The notes under the pieces: model-generated | Seen by the model: the letters and a program-made list of their open reading frames with translations, nothing else | Database searches by the model: none | Told to the model about the DNA's origin: nothing | Assembly (NCBI RefSeq): GCF_016907695.1 | Contig: NZ_JAFBCK010000001.1 | Location: forward strand, 1,550,001-1,614,000 | Length of the DNA: 64,000 nt | Direction of reading: 5' to 3' | DNA from: Actinokineospora baliensis | Lineage (GTDB): Bacteria; Actinomycetota; Actinomycetes; Mycobacteriales; Pseudonocardiaceae | Shown here: piece after piece, positions 33,054 to 41,846 of the stretch | Layout of the letters: the number at the start of each line of letters is the position of its first letter | How positions within the stretch are numbered: the first letter of the stretch is position 1 | Translations under genes and position numbers: made by a program

Positions 33054-34010
33054 ATGACCGATTACGGCATCGACCTGTCCCACTGGAACCGCGTCACCGA
33101 CTTCGGCGCCGTGCGCGCCAACGGCATCACCTACGCCTCGGTCAAGCTCACCGAGGGCGTCGACTTCATCGACAACGCCTCGGTCAGCCACACCAACGGA
33201 GCCAAGGGCGCGGGCCTGCGCGTCGGTGGCTACCACTTCGCACGCGACATCACCGTCAACGGCCAGGTCGACCACTTCGCCGGGCAGCTCCGTGCCCGCG
33301 GGCTCCTGGGCGCCGGTGCTCTGGCGCCGATGCTCGACATGGAGCAGGCCGACCTGCGCGACAACGCCAACCAGTTCGTCGCGGCATTCATCGCACGCCT
33401 GCGCGCGGTCACCGGCGTCCGCAAGGTCCTGGTGTACGCGAACCTTGACTGGTGGACCCGCGTCCTTCGGCCTGACGAGTGGGCCGACCAGGACGTGTTC
33501 CTCTGGATCGCCCGATACAACGGCCTACCGGGCAAGCCCGATTGGTCTCACCCCCGGCTGGCGCTGCACCAGCACAGCAGCAGCGGCGTCGTCCCCGGCA
33601 TCCCCGGGAAGGTCGACCGCAACGCCACCGTCGGCGGGTTCACCCTCGACCACCTCACCCTCGACGGCGCCCCCGCCCCCGTTCCCGCGCCGGCGCCCAC
33701 CCCCGCGCCCCAGCCTCAGACCTACACCGTCCGCGCGGGCGACACCCTGTCCGGGATCGCCCAGCAGCACGGCACGACCTGGCGCGAGCTGGCCCGCATC
33801 AACGCCATCACCAACCCGGACCGGATCTTCCCCGGCCAGGTTCTCACCCTCACCGGCTCGTCGGCAGGGCGCTTCTACACCGTCCGGGCAGGCGACACCC
33901 TGTCCGGGATCGCCCAGCAGCACGGCACGACCTGGCGCGAGCTGGCCCGCATCAACGCCATCGCCGACCCGGACCGGATCTTCGCCGGCCAGGTCATCCG
34001 CCTGCCCTGA
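33054..34010 (+). CDS. Endolysin: GH25 lysozyme with two LysM domains
   Basis: 318 aa. GH25 muramidase at residues 1-205: DYGIDLSHWN (catalytic-region Asp), YASVKLTEG, GYHFAR, PMLDMEQADL (acidic pair), WIARYNG. A Pro/Ala linker (~205-222) is followed by two LysM peptidoglycan-binding domains, each TYTVRAGDTLSGIAQQHGTTWRELARINAI. The LysM copies are near-identical in DNA at a 153-bp period, a recent duplication. No signal peptide, so release needs the holin-like protein downstream. Confidence 0.92.
   Translation: MTDYGIDLSHWNRVTDFGAVRANGITYASVKLTEGVDFIDNASVSHTNGAKGAGLRVGGYHFARDITVNGQVDHFAGQLRARGLLGAGALAPMLDMEQADLRDNANQFVAAFIARLRAVTGVRKVLVYANLDWWTRVLRPDEWADQDVFLWIARYNGLPGKPDWSHPRLALHQHSSSGVVPGIPGKVDRNATVGGFTLDHLTLDGAPAPVPAPAPTPAPQPQTYTVRAGDTLSGIAQQHGTTWRELARINAITNPDRIFPGQVLTLTGSSAGRFYTVRAGDTLSGIAQQHGTTWRELARINAIADPDRIFAGQVIRLP
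33723..34001 (+). repeat. Tandem LysM-coding repeat, period 153 bp
   Basis: Two ~125-bp units starting at 33723 and 33876 share a long identical core (from the GACACCCTGTCC segment through the codons for RINAI), differing mainly at the ends. Confidence 0.85.
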
Positions 34011-34030
34011 CCATCTCTGGAGGAACAACC

Positions 34031-34315
34031 ATGACCCGAACCGCCACCGACCGACCGCGGCCCCTCCGCGCCGCCGCCCGCATCTTCGGCGGCATCACCG
34101 CCCTCATCGCGGGTCTGGCCAACAGCGGCGTCATCACCCCCACCCAGGGTGGTGCGATCCAGGGTGTCATCACCGCCGTGGTGGTCCTGCTCGGCACTCT
34201 CGGCATCGTCGTCGTCGCCGAGCCCAAGGTGACCCCGCTGACCGACCCCCGCGACAACTACGGCGCACGCCTCACCACCCACCCCACGATCGCACCCGAT
34301 CGGGATGCGCTGTGA
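34031..34315 (+). CDS. Holin-like protein
   Basis: 94 aa, ATG with GGAGGAA upstream. Two hydrophobic stretches (IFGGITALIAGLANSGVI and GVITAVVVLLGTLGIVVVAEP, residues ~18-68) with a basic N-terminus, directly after the lysin. Size and layout fit a small two-helix phage holin. Confidence 0.75.
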   Translation: MTRTATDRPRPLRAAARIFGGITALIAGLANSGVITPTQGGAIQGVITAVVVLLGTLGIVVVAEPKVTPLTDPRDNYGARLTTHPTIAPDRDAL

Positions 34316-34482
34316 CGGCGTCGGCCGCACTCCCCGTCCCGGCACACACGCTCGATCCGGAGGTGGTCGCGGTAGCTCGCGCTCACGGGGCCAGCGCGCC
34401 CCCGTTCAGTCCGGAACAGCGGGACGTGTTGGTGTCGATCCTCCAACCCTCCGTGACGGCGCTGAACGCGCGAACCAGCTAG
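34312..34482 (+). CDS. Small protein after the holin
   Basis: 56 aa; GTG overlaps the holin stop (GTGA). Soluble (HTLDPEVVAVARAHGASAPPFSPEQRDVLVSIL); no family. Last gene of the late operon. Confidence 0.55.
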   Translation: MTASAALPVPAHTLDPEVVAVARAHGASAPPFSPEQRDVLVSILQPSVTALNARTS

Positions 34483-34506
34483 TCGAGTCCACCACGTGGT
34501 GAAACG

Positions 34507-34545
34507 GCTGCTGCCCCGACCCACTGGGGGTGTCGGGGCAGCAGC
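34507..34545. terminator. Bidirectional terminator between lysis genes and integrase
   Basis: 14-bp perfect stem GCTGCTGCCCCGAC / GTCGGGGCAGCAGC between convergent units. Confidence 0.8.
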
Positions 34546-34560
34546 CGCACATGCACTTGA

Positions 34561-36234
34561 TCAGGCGGCGACCAGTTCAGGGTTCGGGTCCGGGATGACC
34601 GGGCCGGACAGCCACGTCACGGACACCGCGTCCGGATCGAACCTGCCTCGAACAGGCGTGCGCACCAACCTGGGCCGCATCACCGTTCTCAACACCTCAC
34701 GTCGCCCAGCGAGATCCAGGTCAGCCCAGACCTGCCGCGCCTGCGCTCCTGCGATCGGTGCCAAGGTGGGCGCGGTGCTCAGGTCATGGATCCGCTTCTC
34801 TGCCGCCTCGATCTTCGGTAGGAGCTGGGCCTCGATGACCGCCAGCCGCTTGGCGGTCAGGTTGCCGTTGACCGCCTCGGTGGTGAAACCCTCCAGCCTG
34901 GCGCGCAGTTCCTCGGCGTCGGCCTGCGCCCGGCTCAACTCGTCCGTGGACTCCGTCACCCGGAACAGCTCAGGAGCCGACTCCAGACGGGCCAGCACCA
35001 TCTCCGTGATGAACGCGTCCGTGTCCTCCACCCGCCGGGAGATGTGCCCCTGGTTGCAGGCGTAGATCCCGCCATCGCGCTTGTGCGCGTAGCAGAACCG
35101 TTCACACTTCGAGCACCCCAAGATCCCCGACAGTAGGTGCTTCGCCCGGATGCCGTCCCGCCGCGGCTTCACCGTCGGGTTGCCCAGCCGGACCATCAGC
35201 AGAGTGCGCTGCTTCTCGGTGATGAGCGCCTCCCACCGCCCCTTGCAGAGGATCGTCCCCCGCAGCACCCGCAGGCCCGCGATCGCCGGGTTCATCAGCA
35301 CCGACCTCACCTTGGAGCCGTTCCATGGCGAGGCGTACACCGTGGGCTTGCCGTCCATGTTCATCGACCGGGCGATCCACGACGGGTGCTCCCGGTCCAC
35401 GCTGACCCGCACGACCACGTCGCGGGCGAGTTCCTGCTGCTCCGGCGAGCACTGATCCATCAGGTTCGCCCACGCGACGGCATCCAACGACGCCGCGTAA
35501 ATGTTCTTGACCTGGCGCGCGTTCCACCGACCGTCGCGCGGCGTGGGCACGTTGGCGTCATTCAAGTACTTCGCGATGCTCGAGTACGGTTTCTTCGCGA
35601 TGGCCCGTTTCGCCATCTCCTTCACCGCCGGGCCTGTCACCGGATGCGGGACCATCTCGATCGCCTCGCCTGATTCCGGGTGAAACACCTTGGTGTAACC
35701 GAACGGCTTCGGACCGTGCCACCAGCCGTCGTTTGCGCGGTTCTTGACACCCCGCAGCACCCGTTTGCGGGTCTTCTCGGACTCGCGCTCCGAATCGACC
35801 GCGTCCTCTGCGGTGTCGATCCGGTCGTCCGGGTCGTTCATGTCGTAGATGCGATCGTCATACGCCCAGAACCCGCCGACCTCGATCAGCAGCTTCCGCA
35901 ACACCACGAACACGTCCAACTCACGCTGCGCCCGACTGTTCTCCCAGGTCCACAACAGCTTGGCGTCGCCCGACCGCAGCAGATCCAGAGCGCGCTTGTA
36001 GTCCGGACGCTCGTACACAGCGTAGCGAGACGCAGACATATCGTTGTCACGCAGAATCGCCACAAGTTCGATGCCGTTCTCCTTAAAGAACAGCTTCCCG
36101 GCCGCAACCTGAGACGCGACCGATATCGCCCGCCCCTTCTTGTCAGCCGACGCGCGCGCATATATCACCCCGCGAAGTCTTGTCAAGTCCGTTGCTCGAC
36201 TCCGCGCATGACTGTTCAATGTAGCAGTGCTCAC
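34561..36234 (-). CDS. int: Large serine integrase (site-specific recombinase)
   Basis: 557 aa. Resolvase domain residues ~20-170, with catalytic serine in YARAS (S29), the conserved RDNDMSASR arginine segment and a long E helix. The recombinase domain lies at ~175-290 (GVKNRANDGWWHGPKPFGY). The zinc ribbon has CSKC at 374-377 and C393. A coiled coil at ~425-490 is used for synapsis control. All parts expected of a phiC31/Bxb1-type integrase are present. Its start lies 46 bp from the proposed attR core. No directionality factor is adjacent; the small HTH at 6239 is one candidate. Confidence 0.93.
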   Translation of the reverse strand: MSTATLNSHARSRATDLTRLRGVIYARASADKKGRAISVASQVAAGKLFFKENGIELVAILRDNDMSASRYAVYERPDYKRALDLLRSGDAKLLWTWENSRAQRELDVFVVLRKLLIEVGGFWAYDDRIYDMNDPDDRIDTAEDAVDSERESEKTRKRVLRGVKNRANDGWWHGPKPFGYTKVFHPESGEAIEMVPHPVTGPAVKEMAKRAIAKKPYSSIAKYLNDANVPTPRDGRWNARQVKNIYAASLDAVAWANLMDQCSPEQQELARDVVVRVSVDREHPSWIARSMNMDGKPTVYASPWNGSKVRSVLMNPAIAGLRVLRGTILCKGRWEALITEKQRTLLMVRLGNPTVKPRRDGIRAKHLLSGILGCSKCERFCYAHKRDGGIYACNQGHISRRVEDTDAFITEMVLARLESAPELFRVTESTDELSRAQADAEELRARLEGFTTEAVNGNLTAKRLAVIEAQLLPKIEAAEKRIHDLSTAPTLAPIAGAQARQVWADLDLAGRREVLRTVMRPRLVRTPVRGRFDPDAVSVTWLSGPVIPDPNPELVAA

Positions 36235-36279
36235 GATAGGCCCCCCAGCTTCTCGATGACCGAACGCTCGTGGCGTTCA

Positions 36280-36289
36280 TTGATCACCA
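36280..36289 (+). other. Candidate attR core
   Basis: TTGATCACCA, the direct-repeat partner of 4479-4488, placed just upstream of the integrase start as in other serine-integrase phages. Confidence 0.5.
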
Positions 36290-36384
36290 GTGTAACCGGA
36301 AAGCTGCACGTCAGACCGCATTTAGCGACCGTGTCCGGCCCGGAAAAGTCCTTCACGAGAAAGCACCATAAGACGCAAACTAGC

Positions 36385-36508
36385 TGGACCTGTTTTGTGT
36401 GGGGGTGCGGCAGTCGTAGCGTTGCTGCGCGGACAGGGCCATGCTTTTCGGCCCCTGCTTTGCGGTCCTGCCACGGCTGTCGTAGGGGCCCCACGCAAAA
36501 CAGGTCCA
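36385..36508. repeat. 124-bp palindromic (MITE-like) element, copy 1
   Basis: Bounded by TGGACCTGTTTTGTGTGGGG and its complement with one mismatch. Inside, GGCAGTCGTAG and CTACGACAGCC extend the dyad, so the whole element can fold into a long hairpin. No coding capacity. Confidence 0.75.
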
Positions 36509-36704
36509 CCACATCGAGCCTGCACTTAAATCGCGGATCGGCGCGCGATGCCGAAGGCGAGCCGACGATCCGATGCAAGGCGCGAAGCGACGAGCCGAAG
36601 ATCATCTAACCCAAGAGCCCCCGATATACAGCTTACCGAGGCGCGCCGACAGAATGGCAGCAGAGAAGCGTGCCTGTGGACAGGCGAGCACGTTGTGGAC
36701 AACC
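36385..36704. repeat. Left arm of ~320-bp inverted repeat (IR-L)
   Basis: Matches, in opposite orientation, 41637-41846 continued at 43319-43426. Both arms hold a 124-bp palindromic element at their outer end, then CCACATCGAG, GATCCGATGCAAGGCG, GACGAGCCGAAGATCATCTA, ACAGAATGGCAGCAGAGAAG and GTGAGCACGTTGTGGACAAC-type segments, with scattered differences. The inner ends stop 10-20 bp from the neuC-like and GlfT1-like stop codons. Confidence 0.85.
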
Positions 36705-36714
36705 AGCCAGCGCC

Positions 36715-37845
36715 CTACCGATCCACGAACTGCTTGTACAACGACGGCCGCCACAACGCCGCCCCCTCAAACAGCCGAATGATCCGCCTCCGCGCCCCCG
36801 GCTCCCCAAACCCGTGGAAAGCGGGCAACCGCGGCAACCGCGACACCTCCGCCACCGCTTCCCGGATCTCCCCCGGGTCCGGCGCCACGTTCACCACCCC
36901 CTCCGCGTCCGTCCGCCCCCGCTGCCGGGTGCCCACGTTCACCACCCGCGTCCCCACCACCGGCGCCTCCCGCACCCCCGATGACGAGTTCCCCAGCATC
37001 ACGTCCGCGTTGCGCATCAACGTCACGAAGTGCTCGAACCGCATCGACGGCAGTCGCGCGAACCGGTCGCCGGTCAACCGGTCCAGTTCTTTGCGGATTT
37101 CGTCGCACCCGGCGTCGTTGTTCGGGTCGATGATGACCCAATTCCCGCCTGCGGCCAGCACCGCGTCCACCACCGCGGCCGCGTTCACCGCGTTAAGCCC
37201 CGGCTCGGTCGTCACCGGGTGCACGACCAGCACCCCGTAATGGTCGAAACCGATTTCGTACCGCGCCCGGACCTCGTCGATGGTCGGTAGGTCCGGCGAC
37301 GTGAGGATGTCGATTTCGGGGCTGCCCACCACGAATACGCGGTCTTCCTCTTCTCCCAGTTGCAGCAGCCGGGCCCGGGCGGTGGCGTTCGCGACCAGGT
37401 GCACGTGCGCGTGTTTGGAGATCGAGTGCCGCACGGAGTCGTCGATCGCGCCGGAGACCTCGCCGCCTTCGATGTGGATGACGCGGACGTTGTGCAGCGA
37501 ACCCACCAGGGCGGCGGCGAGGGCCTCGACGCGATCCCCTTGGACCACGATGGCGTCCGGTCGTTCCTCGTGCACCAGCCGGGTGAGGGCTTGGACGGTG
37601 TTGGCCAGGACCAGGGCCATCGGCTCGCCGTCGACCTGGTTGGGGATCAGGTGCAGCCTGCGCAGGCCGACCCGCTCCACCTCGTTGACCGTGTATCCGT
37701 AGCGGCGGAGCAGGTGCATGCCGGTGACCACGACCCTGGCTTCGAGGTGGTCGCTGGACTGCACCGCCAGCATGATGTCGCGGAGCTTGCTGAAGTCGGC
37801 CCTGGTGCCGGTGACGAACAGGACCTCCCGGCAGCCCTCAGACAT
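36715..37845 (-). CDS. neuC: Hydrolysing UDP-GlcNAc 2-epimerase (NeuC-like)
   Basis: 376 aa, GT-B-like epimerase. FVTGTRADFSKL at residues 10-21, GDRVEALAAAL, HIEGGEVSGAIDDSVRHSISKHAHVHL, VVGSPEID and GNSSSGVREAPVVGTRVVNVGTRQ are the hallmark motifs. Such enzymes release ManNAc (or a 6-deoxy/diamino analogue) for nonulosonic acid synthesis. ATG overlaps the neuB-like gene's end by 8 bp, so the two are co-transcribed. Its stop codon is 11 bp from the inverted-repeat arm. Confidence 0.88.
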   Translation of the reverse strand: MSEGCREVLFVTGTRADFSKLRDIMLAVQSSDHLEARVVVTGMHLLRRYGYTVNEVERVGLRRLHLIPNQVDGEPMALVLANTVQALTRLVHEERPDAIVVQGDRVEALAAALVGSLHNVRVIHIEGGEVSGAIDDSVRHSISKHAHVHLVANATARARLLQLGEEEDRVFVVGSPEIDILTSPDLPTIDEVRARYEIGFDHYGVLVVHPVTTEPGLNAVNAAAVVDAVLAAGGNWVIIDPNNDAGCDEIRKELDRLTGDRFARLPSMRFEHFVTLMRNADVMLGNSSSGVREAPVVGTRVVNVGTRQRGRTDAEGVVNVAPDPGEIREAVAEVSRLPRLPAFHGFGEPGARRRIIRLFEGAALWRPSLYKQFVDR

Positions 37846-38875
37846 CCGCGAGGTCGTTCCAGCTCAGCTGCCGGTCGGCGGGCAGGTCGACCGCGGCGCG
37901 GCGGCCGAGCAGGTCGGGGTAGTGGGCGGCGCGGATCTCGCCGGTGCCGGGGCGCTTGACCCACAGGTTGGTCGGGGACAGCTCGTCGCCCGCGGCGACC
38001 GGGGCCGTGGTGACCACGCTGGCGTAGGCGAAGTCGATCGTCGGCTGCTCGGCGGCCAGGATCTGTTTGCTGCCACCGAGGGCGGCGAAGACCAGCCGGG
38101 AACCGGTGACCAGTTCGGCGAACTCGGCCGGGGTGGACGACACCGGGATGTCGGGGCCGGGCCAGGTCGGGTCCGAGGTGAAGTGCCGCTCGAGGACCCG
38201 CGCACCCAGCGCGACGGCGCCGAGGCACGGGTAGATCGACGTCGTGTGGTCGGACAGGCCCAGCACCGCGTCCGGGAATTCGGCCCCCAGCTCGGCCAAC
38301 GCGCCGAGGCGCACCTGCTCCGGCGGGGTCGGGTACAGCGACGTGCAGTGCAGCAGCGCGTAGCCGACACCGGCGGCGCGCAGCAGGTCGACCGCGGGCC
38401 GGATGGAGGCGATGTCGTTCATGCCGGTGGACAGGATGACCGGCTTGCCGAGCGAGGCGATGTGCCCGACGAGCGGGTAGTTGTTGCACTCACCGGAGCC
38501 GATCTTGTACGCGGCGACGTCGAGTTCGGCGAGGCGGTCGGCGGCGGCGCGGGAGAACGGGGTGGACAGGAAGAGCAGGCCCCGCTCCTCGGCGTGCGCC
38601 TTGAGCTCCCGCTCGACCGACGCGGGCAGCGCGCAGCGGCGCATCATCGCGTAGATCGGCTCGTCGGCGTTGCCGGGCACGACGTCGTTGGGGACCATCT
38701 CGTCCTCGACGACGTGGGTCTGGAACTTCACGCACTCCACGCCCGCGTCGGCCGCGTCGGCGACCATCCGGTGCGCCTTGTCCGGGTCGCCCTCGTGGTT
38801 GATGCCGATCTCGGCGATCACCAGGGGCGGGTGCTCCGATCCGATGGCACGGGAACCGACGAGTACTTCGGCCAA
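37838..38875 (-). CDS. neuB: Nonulosonic (sialic-like) acid synthase (NeuB-like)
   Basis: 345 aa. TIM-barrel synthase: VIAEIGINHEGD near residue 20, KFQTHVVEDEMV, FLSTPFSRAAADRL, YKIGSGECNNYPLV, ILSTGMNDI, HCTSLYPTPPEQV, GLSDHTTSI, GARVLERHFTSD. The C-terminal SAF antifreeze-like domain (~residues 280-340, YASVVTTAPVAAGDELSPTNLWVKRPG) is present. It condenses PEP with ManNAc or a derivative. Sialic, legionaminic or pseudaminic product cannot be told apart by eye. Confidence 0.9.
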   Translation of the reverse strand: MAEVLVGSRAIGSEHPPLVIAEIGINHEGDPDKAHRMVADAADAGVECVKFQTHVVEDEMVPNDVVPGNADEPIYAMMRRCALPASVERELKAHAEERGLLFLSTPFSRAAADRLAELDVAAYKIGSGECNNYPLVGHIASLGKPVILSTGMNDIASIRPAVDLLRAAGVGYALLHCTSLYPTPPEQVRLGALAELGAEFPDAVLGLSDHTTSIYPCLGAVALGARVLERHFTSDPTWPGPDIPVSSTPAEFAELVTGSRLVFAALGGSKQILAAEQPTIDFAYASVVTTAPVAAGDELSPTNLWVKRPGTGEIRAAHYPDLLGRRAAVDLPADRQLSWNDLADV

Positions 38876-39004
38876 GGGGGCGACCTCCTGCGGGGTCGTG
38901 GACGACGACCGGGTCTCGCGGAGTCTAGCCGCGCACAGCCGGTCCCGCGCGCTGCAACGACCGGCTACATACCCTTGGGGGAACCGCCGGTAGTCTCAAC
39001 CACC

Positions 39005-39916
39005 GTGCAGGTATCGAGCGCGATAGACATCCCGGCCAAGCCGGTGGTGCACTCCGGGCGGAGTTGGGCGCGGGCGGCGAAGGACATCCGCGACGGCGTC
39101 GCCGCGCGGGAGTTGTGGGGCCACCTCGGCTGGCAGGACATCAAGCAGCGCTACCGGCGCTCGGTCATCGGACCGCTGTGGATCACCATGAGCATGGGTG
39201 TGACCGCGGCCGGGCTCGGCCTGCTCTACTCGCAGCTGTTCGGCATCGAGGTCGACACCTTCCTGCCGTACCTGACCGTCGGCTTCATCGTCTGGGGCTT
39301 CATCCTGGGCTGCCTGACCGAGGGCTCGGACGCGTTCATCGCCAACGAGGGCCTCATCAAGCACCTGCCCGCGCCGCTGACCGTCTACGCGCTGCGCACG
39401 GTGTGGCGGCAGACGCTGATGATGCTGCACAACATGCTCGTCTACGCCGTCGTCCTGGCGCTGTTCTTCGGCTCCATCTCCGCGGGCGGTTACACGCTGT
39501 CGCCGGGTGGCGTGCCGCAGCCGGGCCTGAGCTGGACCATGGTGCTGGCCATCCCGGCGTTCGTGCTGCTCGCCCTCAACGGCGCCTGGGTGGCGCTGCT
39601 GTTCGGCATCATCAGCACCCGCTACCGCGACATCCCGCAGGTCATCAACGCGCTCACGCAGCTGCTCTTCTACGCGACGCCGATCGTGTGGCCGGTGGAC
39701 GTGCTGACCCAGAAGCTGGGGCCGGGCGACTGGAAGCACCTGATCGTCGAGCTCAACCCGCTGTACCACTTCGTGCAGATCCTGCGCGCGCCGCTGATCG
39801 GCAGCGAGCAGAGCTGGCACCACTGGTTGGTCGTCGGTGTCATCACGGTCGTCGGGTGGAGCCTGGCCTTCCTGGCCATGCGCAACTACCGTGCCCGTGT
39901 CTCCTACTGGGTCTGA
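39005..39916 (+). CDS. wzm: ABC-2 type polysaccharide exporter permease (Wzm-like)
   Basis: 303 aa, GTG start. Amphipathic N-terminus (WGHLGWQDIKQRYRRSVIGPLWITMSMG), then six hydrophobic helices with LLYSQLFGIEVDTFLPYLTVGFIVW, FIANEGLIKHLPAPLTVYALRTVWRQ and a late TPIVWPVDVL / LNPLYHFVQILRAPLIG, matching the RfbD/Wzm permeases. In mycobacteria the equivalent with Wzt and GlfT1 exports the galactan of the wall. Divergent from neuB-like; the next gene follows after 16 bp. Confidence 0.9.
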   Translation: MQVSSAIDIPAKPVVHSGRSWARAAKDIRDGVAARELWGHLGWQDIKQRYRRSVIGPLWITMSMGVTAAGLGLLYSQLFGIEVDTFLPYLTVGFIVWGFILGCLTEGSDAFIANEGLIKHLPAPLTVYALRTVWRQTLMMLHNMLVYAVVLALFFGSISAGGYTLSPGGVPQPGLSWTMVLAIPAFVLLALNGAWVALLFGIISTRYRDIPQVINALTQLLFYATPIVWPVDVLTQKLGPGDWKHLIVELNPLYHFVQILRAPLIGSEQSWHHWLVVGVITVVGWSLAFLAMRNYRARVSYWV

Positions 39917-39932
39917 ACGAGGCAGTCACACC

Positions 39933-40724
39933 ATGGTCAGTATCGACGTACACAACGCCTCCGTCGACTTCCCGATCTTCGACGCCAAGACGCGTTCGCT
40001 GAAGAAGGCCGTCCTGGGCAAGGTGGGCGGCAAGATCGGCACCGAGGCCCGGGTGCCGATCATCGAGGCGCTGCACGACATCACGCTGAGCCTGCGCGAC
40101 GGCGACCGGGTCGCCCTGGTCGGGCACAACGGCGCGGGCAAGTCCACGCTGCTGCGGCTGCTGTCCGGCATCTACGAGCCGACCAGGGGCACCTCGGAGA
40201 TCAAGGGCAAGATCGCCCCGGTCTTCGACCTCGCGGTCGGCATGGACCCGGAGATCTCCGGGATGGAGAACATCTTCATCCGCGGCCTGTTCCTGGGGAT
40301 GACCCGCAAGCAGATGCAGGAGCGGGTGGAGGACATCTCCCACTTCACCGAGCTCGGCGACTACCTGCACCTGCCGCTGCGCACCTACTCCACCGGCATG
40401 CGGGTGCGGCTGGCGCTGGGCGTGGTCACCTCCATCGACCCGGAGATCCTGCTGCTCGACGAGGGCATCGGCGCGGTCGACGCGGCGTTCATGGCCAAGG
40501 CCCGCGACCGGCTGGTCGACCTGGTCCGCCGGTCGGGCATGCTGGTGTTCGCCTCGCACTCCGACGAGCTGCTGTTCGAGCTGTGCAACACGGCCATCTG
40601 GATGGACGAGGGCCGGATCAAGATGCACGGCGACCTGCGCGAGGTGCTGACGGCCTACAAGGGCCGCGATCCGCTGGAGCAGATGAGCCCGGAGACCCTG
40701 GAAAGGCTCGGCGAGACCCGATGA
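39933..40724 (+). CDS. wzt: ABC transporter ATPase (Wzt-like)
   Basis: 263 aa from ATG 39933. Walker A VGHNGAGKSTLL (~residues 64-75), signature YSTGMRVRLALGV, Walker B ILLLDEGIGAVD, switch ASHSDELL. There is no C-terminal carbohydrate-binding domain, as in the actinobacterial galactan exporter. Overlaps the following glycosyltransferase by 4 bp (ATGA). Confidence 0.92.
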   Translation: MVSIDVHNASVDFPIFDAKTRSLKKAVLGKVGGKIGTEARVPIIEALHDITLSLRDGDRVALVGHNGAGKSTLLRLLSGIYEPTRGTSEIKGKIAPVFDLAVGMDPEISGMENIFIRGLFLGMTRKQMQERVEDISHFTELGDYLHLPLRTYSTGMRVRLALGVVTSIDPEILLLDEGIGAVDAAFMAKARDRLVDLVRRSGMLVFASHSDELLFELCNTAIWMDEGRIKMHGDLREVLTAYKGRDPLEQMSPETLERLGETR

Positions 40725-41617
40725 CTCGGTTGCAGGCGGGTGCGGTGGTGGCCGTGGTGGTCACCCGGCACCGGCGCGCACTCCTGTCCGACTCCCTCAA
40801 GATGATCGCGGCGCAGACTCGGCCGCCGGACCACCTGGTCGTGGTCGACAACGGCCCGGACGACTCCGCCGAGGACGTCGTCGAGGCGTGCCCGCTGCCC
40901 ACCACGTACCTGCAGTCGCACCGCAACCTGGGCGGCGCGGGCGGCTTCGCCCTGGGCATGCTGCACGCCCTGTCGATGGGCGCCGACTGGCTGTGGCTGG
41001 CCGACGACGACGGCCGCCCGGCCGACGAGACCGTGCTGGCCACCCTGCTCGAGGTCGCCGAACGCCGCGGCCTGGCCGAGGTGTCCCCGATGGTCACCAA
41101 CATCGACCACCCCGACCGCCTCGCCTTCCCCCTCCGCCGCGGCCTCACCTGGAAGCGCGAAGCCAACCAACTCGGCGACGACTTCCTCCCCGGCATCGCC
41201 TCCCTGTTCAACGGCGCCCTCTTCCGCGCCGACACCCTCGACGTAGTCGGCGTCCCCGACTACCGCCTCTTCTTCCGCGGCGACGAGGTCGAGATCCACC
41301 GGCGCCTGGTGCGCTCGGGCCTGCCGTTCGGCACGTGCCTGCGCGCGGCCTACCTGCACCCGGACGGCAGTGACGAGTTCAAGCCGATGCTGGGCGGGAA
41401 GCTGCACGCGCAGGACCCGGACAACGTGGTGAAGCGGTATTACACGTATCGAAATCGCGGGTATTTGCTGTCGCAGCCGGGCATGCGGAAGCTGGGCATG
41501 CTTGAGGTGTTCCGGTTCGGGCTGTACTTCTTGGGCACGAAGCGCGACCCGAAGGCTTTTGTCGAGTGGCTGAAACTGGTGCGGCGGGGACAGCGGGAGC
41601 GCTTCTTCCGGCACTGA
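40721..41617 (+). CDS. glfT1: GlfT1-like galactofuranosyltransferase (GT2)
   Basis: 298 aa. GT2 fold: VAVVVTRHRRALLSDSLKMIAAQTRPPDHLVVVDNG, then NLGGAGGFALGMLHALSMGADWLWLADDDGRP (DDD metal site, ~residues 75-105), and FFRGDEVEIHRRLVRSG with the catalytic Asp/Glu. Same arrangement as mycobacterial GlfT1 (Rv3782), which starts the galactan on the lipid linker next to Wzm/Wzt. Ends 20 bp from the inverted-repeat arm. Confidence 0.85.
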   Translation: MTRLQAGAVVAVVVTRHRRALLSDSLKMIAAQTRPPDHLVVVDNGPDDSAEDVVEACPLPTTYLQSHRNLGGAGGFALGMLHALSMGADWLWLADDDGRPADETVLATLLEVAERRGLAEVSPMVTNIDHPDRLAFPLRRGLTWKREANQLGDDFLPGIASLFNGALFRADTLDVVGVPDYRLFFRGDEVEIHRRLVRSGLPFGTCLRAAYLHPDGSDEFKPMLGGKLHAQDPDNVVKRYYTYRNRGYLLSQPGMRKLGMLEVFRFGLYFLGTKRDPKAFVEWLKLVRRGQRERFFRH

Positions 41618-41846
41618 GCGCTCTATGGCACTAGTGGGTTGTCCACAACGTGCTCACCTGTCCACAGGCACGCTTCTCTGCTGCCATTCTGTTGGCACGC
41701 CTCGATAGGATGGAAATCGGGGGATCCCGGGGTAGATGATCTTCGGCTCGTCGCTTCGCGCCTTGCATCGGATCCTCGCCTCGGCTGCGCCATCGGGCCC
41801 GGTCGCGAGTTAACTGCCAGCTCGATGTGGTGGACCTGTTTTGCGT

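Larger units (their letters stand above)
4479..36289. mobile_element. Integrated siphovirus prophage (~31.8 kb)
   Basis: Complete-looking module order: repressor, early/replication genes, accessory cassettes, HNH endonuclease, DNA-modification genes, terminase, portal, capsid, connectors, tail, lysis and a large serine integrase at the right end. The boundaries are proposed from the direct repeat TTGATCACCA at 4479-4488 and 36280-36289. The first lies 16 bp beyond the 3' end of the repressor gene and the second 46 bp upstream of the integrase start, as expected for serine-integrase attachment sites. The long head-to-tail gene string suggests a functional or recently functional phage, although the capsid, MuF and Mom-like genes lack standard start codons. 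Confidence 0.85.

Noticed and set aside
37718..39004. Long N-terminal extension of the Wzm-like frame
   Set aside because: Runs antisense through neuB/neuC; the permease starts at GTG 39005.
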